Source of the DNA: Streptomyces coeruleorubidus
GTDB lineage: Bacteria; Actinomycetota; Actinomycetes; Streptomycetales; Streptomycetaceae
NCBI RefSeq assembly: GCF_008705135.1
Contig: NZ_CP023694.1
Location: 7,601,001 to 7,665,000 of the forward strand
DNA length: 64,000 nucleotides
Direction: 5' to 3'
In this document: in pieces, positions 61,192 through 64,000 of the stretch
Layout: each line of letters begins with the position of its first letter
Numbering within the stretch: position 1 is the stretch's first letter
Position numbers and translations under genes: made by a program
Notes under the pieces: model-generated
What the model was told of the DNA's origin: nothing
The model's database searches: none
What the model saw: the letters and a program-made list of their open reading frames with translations, nothing else

Positions 61192-62232
61192 CTAGATGAG
61201 CGAGAGCTGAGTCGGCCCGGACACCGGCGGCTCCCCGGCCGGCTCGGGGGGCCGGATCCGGCGCGGCATCCCCGCGCGCGTGGGCCCGATGCCGTACTCC
61301 TCGGCCAGCTCGTGCACCTGACGGGTGATCCGGCGCTGGTACCACTTCGGGGCGTAGGAGCCCTCCGCGTAGAGCCGCTGGTAGCGCGCCACCAGGTGCG
61401 GATGGTGCTGTTCCAGCCAGGTCATGAACCACTCGCGGGCACCGGGCCGCAGATGCAGCACCAGCGGGGTGACGGACGTGGCGCCGGAGGCCGCTATCGC
61501 CCGCACGGTCGCCCGGAGTTGAGCCGGCTGGTCGCTGAGGAACGGGATCACCGGCGCCATCAGCACACCGCAGCCGATGCCGTGCTCGCCGAAGGTCCGT
61601 ACGACCTCCAGGCGCCGCTCCGGCGCGGGCGTGCCCGGTTCGACGGTGCGCCACAGCTCCTGGTCGGTGAAGCCGACCGAGACGGAGATGCCCACGTCGG
61701 TCACCTCCGCGGCCTGCTTGATCAGGTCCAGGTCGCGCAGGATGAGCGTGCCCTTGGTCAGGATCGAGAAGGGGTTCGCGTGATCGCGCAGGGCCGAGAT
61801 GATGCCCGGCATCAGGCGGTAGCGGCCCTCGGCACGCTGGTAGCAGTCCACGTTCGTTCCCATCGCGATGTGCTCGCCCTGCCAGCGGCGTGAGCCGAGC
61901 TGGCGGCGCAGCAGCTCCGGCGCGTTGATCTTGACCACGATCTGGGAGTCGAAGCCGAGGCCCGTGTCGAGGTCGAGGTAGCTGTGCGTCTTGCGCGCGA
62001 AGCAGTACACACACGCGTGTGAGCAGCCGCGATAGGGATTGACCGTCCACTGGAACGACATCCGGGAGACCGCCGGCACCCGGTTGATGATCGAGCGGGC
62101 CCGGATCTCGTGGAAGGTGATTCCACGGAACTCAGGCGTGTCGAACTGGACTGTTGTGACTGCGTCCACGCCGAACAGCGCGGAGTCGGCCCGGCTGTGT
62201 TCGGAGTCCTCTGTGAGGTTGTCCCAGCGCAT
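61192..62232 (-). CDS. radical SAM protein of the Rv2578c family
   Basis: The 346-residue protein has an SPL-like radical SAM motif, C-x3-C-x2-C in RGCSHACVYCFARKTH, with VNPYRGC before it and GVSVSVGFTD-type segments after. This is the layout of the actinobacterial Rv2578c group, distantly related to spore photoproduct lyase. It should bind a 4Fe-4S cluster and split S-adenosylmethionine; the substrate is unknown, DNA or tRNA being possible. ATG 62232 has GAGGAGG about 5 nt upstream. Its promoter carries an SOS-like box. Confidence 0.9.
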   Translation of the reverse strand: MRWDNLTEDSEHSRADSALFGVDAVTTVQFDTPEFRGITFHEIRARSIINRVPAVSRMSFQWTVNPYRGCSHACVYCFARKTHSYLDLDTGLGFDSQIVVKINAPELLRRQLGSRRWQGEHIAMGTNVDCYQRAEGRYRLMPGIISALRDHANPFSILTKGTLILRDLDLIKQAAEVTDVGISVSVGFTDQELWRTVEPGTPAPERRLEVVRTFGEHGIGCGVLMAPVIPFLSDQPAQLRATVRAIAASGATSVTPLVLHLRPGAREWFMTWLEQHHPHLVARYQRLYAEGSYAPKWYQRRITRQVHELAEEYGIGPTRAGMPRRIRPPEPAGEPPVSGPTQLSLI

Positions 62233-62258
62233 GACGCCTCCTCGGTAGCACTGCCCAC

Positions 62259-62276
62259 AGAATAGAACACATGTTC
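62259..62276 (-). promoter_or_regulatory. SOS (LexA)-like box on the radical SAM promoter
   Basis: GAAC-ACAT-GTTC (62265-62276) fits the actinobacterial LexA pattern GAAC-N4-GTTC. It is immediately followed on the minus strand by TATTCT (62259-62264), a good -10 element 26 nt before the ATG. LexA bound here would block transcription, so DNA-damage induction is predicted. Confidence 0.7.
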
Positions 62277-62403
62277 CCTTGATCGTGCGAGGGTGTTTTC
62301 CGAACGTGTTCGACCGGGTTGGGCGACCCCGATTTGGGTGGCCGGGCAGCGGGGTGGTTGGCTTGCCCCCAACCCCCGAGAAACCATGTCCTGGAGGAAA
62401 GCG

Positions 62404-62847
62404 ATGGCGCAGGTCGAGGCCACTACGGAGCGGATCGTCGCGGCGGACGCGGAGACGGTGTTCGACGCCCTCGCCGACTACAGCGGCACGCGCGCGAAGC
62501 TGCTGCCCGAGCAGTTCAGCGAGTACGAGGTCCGGGAGGGCGGTGACGGCGAGGGCACCCTCGTCCACTGGAAGCTCCAGGCCACCAGCAAGCGCGTGCG
62601 CGACTGCCTCCTGGAGGTCAGCGAGCCCACCGACGGCGAGCTGGTCGAGAAGGACCGCAACTCCTCCATGGTCACCACCTGGCGCGTCACCCCGGCCGGT
62701 GACGGCAAGTCCCGGGTCGTCGTGACCACCACCTGGACCGGCGCAGGGGGTATCGGCGGCTTCTTCGAGAAGACCTTCGCGCCCAAGGGTCTCGGCCGGA
62801 TCTACGACGCGCTGCTCGCCCGGCTCGCCGCCGAGGTCGAGAAGTAG
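62404..62847 (+). CDS. SRPBCC (START/polyketide-cyclase-like) protein
   Basis: The 147-residue helix-grip protein starts with AQVEATTERIVAADAETVFD and ends in the long C-terminal helix GRIYDALLARLAAEVEK, typical of the SRPBCC hydrophobic-ligand-binding fold. GGAGGAAAGCG gives a strong ribosome site for ATG 62404. It is divergent from the SOS-box gene. The ligand and role are unknown; polyketide cyclase function is not supported by the neighbours. Confidence 0.87.
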   Translation: MAQVEATTERIVAADAETVFDALADYSGTRAKLLPEQFSEYEVREGGDGEGTLVHWKLQATSKRVRDCLLEVSEPTDGELVEKDRNSSMVTTWRVTPAGDGKSRVVVTTTWTGAGGIGGFFEKTFAPKGLGRIYDALLARLAAEVEK

Positions 62848-62932
62848 CCTCCCTCAAACCGGGAATTTCCAGGGGCCGTTGTGGCCCTCACCGGTTCGGG
62901 TGATCTCCGTTCGGCTCCGACGTGTGCCGTAA

Positions 62933-62992
62933 CTCGTCGCGCTTGCTCGTAGTTGTCGCTTTTACGCGGGAATTGTGCGGCAGCGCGACGAG
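62933..62992 (+). other. long-range 10-bp inverted repeat next to the exporter ribosome site
   Basis: CTCGTCGCGC (62933-62942) is perfectly complementary to GCGCGACGAG (62983-62992), which directly touches the GGGGAG ribosome site of the MFS gene. In the mRNA the stem would flank a ~40-nt loop. It may gate translation or be a terminator-like structure; there is no T-tract. Confidence 0.5.
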
Positions 62993-63003
62993 GGGAGCGG
63001 TAG

Positions 63004-64000
63004 GTGGGCGGGATCACTCTGGCGCAGGACGAACCGGCGGTGGCACCTCCCGAACCTCCCTCCCCGCCACCGGCCCCGACCGCCGAACTGAGCCCGCGCA
63101 GGGTGCGGTTGGTCTTCGTCGCACTCATGCCGGCCCTGCTCCTCGCCGCCCTGGAGCAGATGATCGTCGCCACGGCGCTCCCGAAGATCGTCGGTGAGCT
63201 GCACGGCCTGGACCGGATGTCCTGGGCGATCACCGCCTACCTGCTCACCGCCACCGTCGGACTGCCGATCTACGGCAAACTGGGCGACCTCCTCGGCCGC
63301 AAGGGCGTCTTCCAGTTCGCGATCGTCGTCTTCGTGGCCGGATCGGCGCTCGCGGGCCGGGCGCAGACCATGGACCAGTTGATCGCCTTCCGGGCCCTCC
63401 AAGGCGTCGGTGCGGGCGGGCTCATGATCGGTGTCCAGACGATCATCGCGGACATCGTGCCCGCCCAGCGGCGCGGCCGCTACATGGGCCTGATCGGCGC
63501 CGCCTTCGGACTCGCCTCCGTGGCCGGACCCCTGCTCGGCGGCTACTTCACCGACCACCTCTCCTGGCGCTGGTGCTTCTACGTCAACGTGCCCGTCGGC
63601 CTGGCCACGCTGGTCGTCGTCGCCGTCGCGCTGAAGCTCCCGAAACCGGCCGGCAAGGCCCGGCTGGACATCCTCGGCGCGTTGCTGCTCACCGCGGCCT
63701 CCACCTGCCTGGTCCTGCTGACCAGTTGGGGCGGCACCACGTACGCCTGGGACTCGCGGATGATCCTCGGTCTCGGCGCGGGAGCGGCCGTGGCGATCCT
63801 CCTCTTCCTCGTCGCCGAGCGCTTCGCGGCCGAACCCCTCATCCCGCTGCGGCTGTTCAGGGACTCCGTCTTCAACGTCACCGGTCTGATCGGCCTGGTG
63901 GCCGGGGCCGGGCTGTTCGGCGCCGCCAGCTATCTGCCGACCTACCTCCAGATGGTCGACGGGGCCTCCGCCACCGAGTCGGGCCTGCTCATGCTGCCCA
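63004..64000 (+). CDS. MFS drug exporter of the DHA2 (14-TM) family, 3' end cut by window
   Basis: The first 332 residues are visible: a Pro-rich cytoplasmic start, then about nine transmembrane segments. Motif A is GKLGDLLGRKGVF between TM2 and TM3, and the antiporter motif C lies in GLASVAGPLLGGYF of TM5, as in EmrB/QacA-type proton-driven exporters. A hydrophilic Pro/Thr segment before TM1 is common in Streptomyces members. GTG 63004 has AGGGGAG about 7 nt upstream. The exported drug cannot be told. Confidence 0.92.
   Translation, partial: MGGITLAQDEPAVAPPEPPSPPPAPTAELSPRRVRLVFVALMPALLLAALEQMIVATALPKIVGELHGLDRMSWAITAYLLTATVGLPIYGKLGDLLGRKGVFQFAIVVFVAGSALAGRAQTMDQLIAFRALQGVGAGGLMIGVQTIIADIVPAQRRGRYMGLIGAAFGLASVAGPLLGGYFTDHLSWRWCFYVNVPVGLATLVVVAVALKLPKPAGKARLDILGALLLTAASTCLVLLTSWGGTTYAWDSRMILGLGAGAAVAILLFLVAERFAAEPLIPLRLFRDSVFNVTGLIGLVAGAGLFGAASYLPTYLQMVDGASATESGLLMLP

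Noticed and set aside
62301..62312. CGAACGTGTTCG as a second SOS box
   Set aside because: The GAAC and GTTC half-sites are 2 bp apart instead of 4, so it does not fit the LexA pattern.

Overview
The window is about 72% GC with extreme GC at third codon positions, GTG/TTG starts, many leaderless promoters and dispersed Streptomyces-type intergenic repeats. With a PucR-controlled pyrimidine block and a ccr-meaA ethylmalonyl-CoA block, this points to a Streptomyces chromosome (core or near-core arm). No rRNA, tRNA, insertion sequence, prophage or CRISPR array was seen. Both ends cut a gene: a ClpC-type ATPase on the left and an MFS exporter on the right.

Layout. 1-5.6 kb: Clp ATPase, an 18-bp tandem repeat that copies the end of the methionine aminopeptidase gene, the aminopeptidase divergent from a small XRE regulator around a palindrome, and a large low-complexity protein. 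5.7-14.7 kb: reductive pyrimidine catabolism (two paralogous beta-ureidopropionases, an omega-aminotransferase, PucR regulator, dihydropyrimidinase, F420-type LLM oxidoreductase, NCS1 permease); no classical dihydropyrimidine dehydrogenase is present. 14.7-21.8 kb: secreted protein, DinB-like protein, CPBP protease, gamma-glutamyltransferase-like hydrolase, inositol-phosphatase family enzyme, FAD oxidoreductase coupled to a macro-domain protein. 21.8-27.5 kb: sugar ABC operon ending in its LacI regulator, divergent from a PfkB kinase, with two LacI-like operators between them. 27.6-36.6 kb: ABC-F protein with a long leader, PAS-PAS-GAF-PP2C phosphatase, alpha/beta hydrolase, large TAT-exported beta-galactosidase.

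36.6-46.6 kb: ArsR metal sensor, Ada-AlkA fusion plus Ogt (alkylation repair), VOC protein, then a minus-strand run of ADP-ribosylglycohydrolase, Nudix and Sir2 genes (ADP-ribose/NAD chemistry), glycerate kinase, hydrolase, and the psd-pssA phosphatidylethanolamine pair. 46.8-56 kb: a near-complete ethylmalonyl-CoA pathway (crotonyl-CoA carboxylase/reductase, ethylmalonyl-CoA mutase, CitE-type lyase, MaoC hydratase, acyl-CoA dehydrogenase), a TetR regulator and a tandemly duplicated 3-hydroxyacyl-CoA dehydrogenase. 56-64 kb: HEAT-repeat protein, GNAT and RidA genes, a TetR regulon marked by five AAACCGATCGGTTT-type operators (SDR, TetR itself, an Fe-S protein and a broken membrane-protein gene), a radical SAM gene behind an SOS-like box, an SRPBCC protein and the MFS exporter.

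The best candidates for something undescribed are the five-operator TetR regulon, the small ORF coupled to ccr, the LLM enzyme standing where the pyrimidine reductase should be, the ABC-F leader, and the Sir2-Nudix-ADP-ribosylglycohydrolase operon. All functions are read from sequence motifs and context; no database search was possible.
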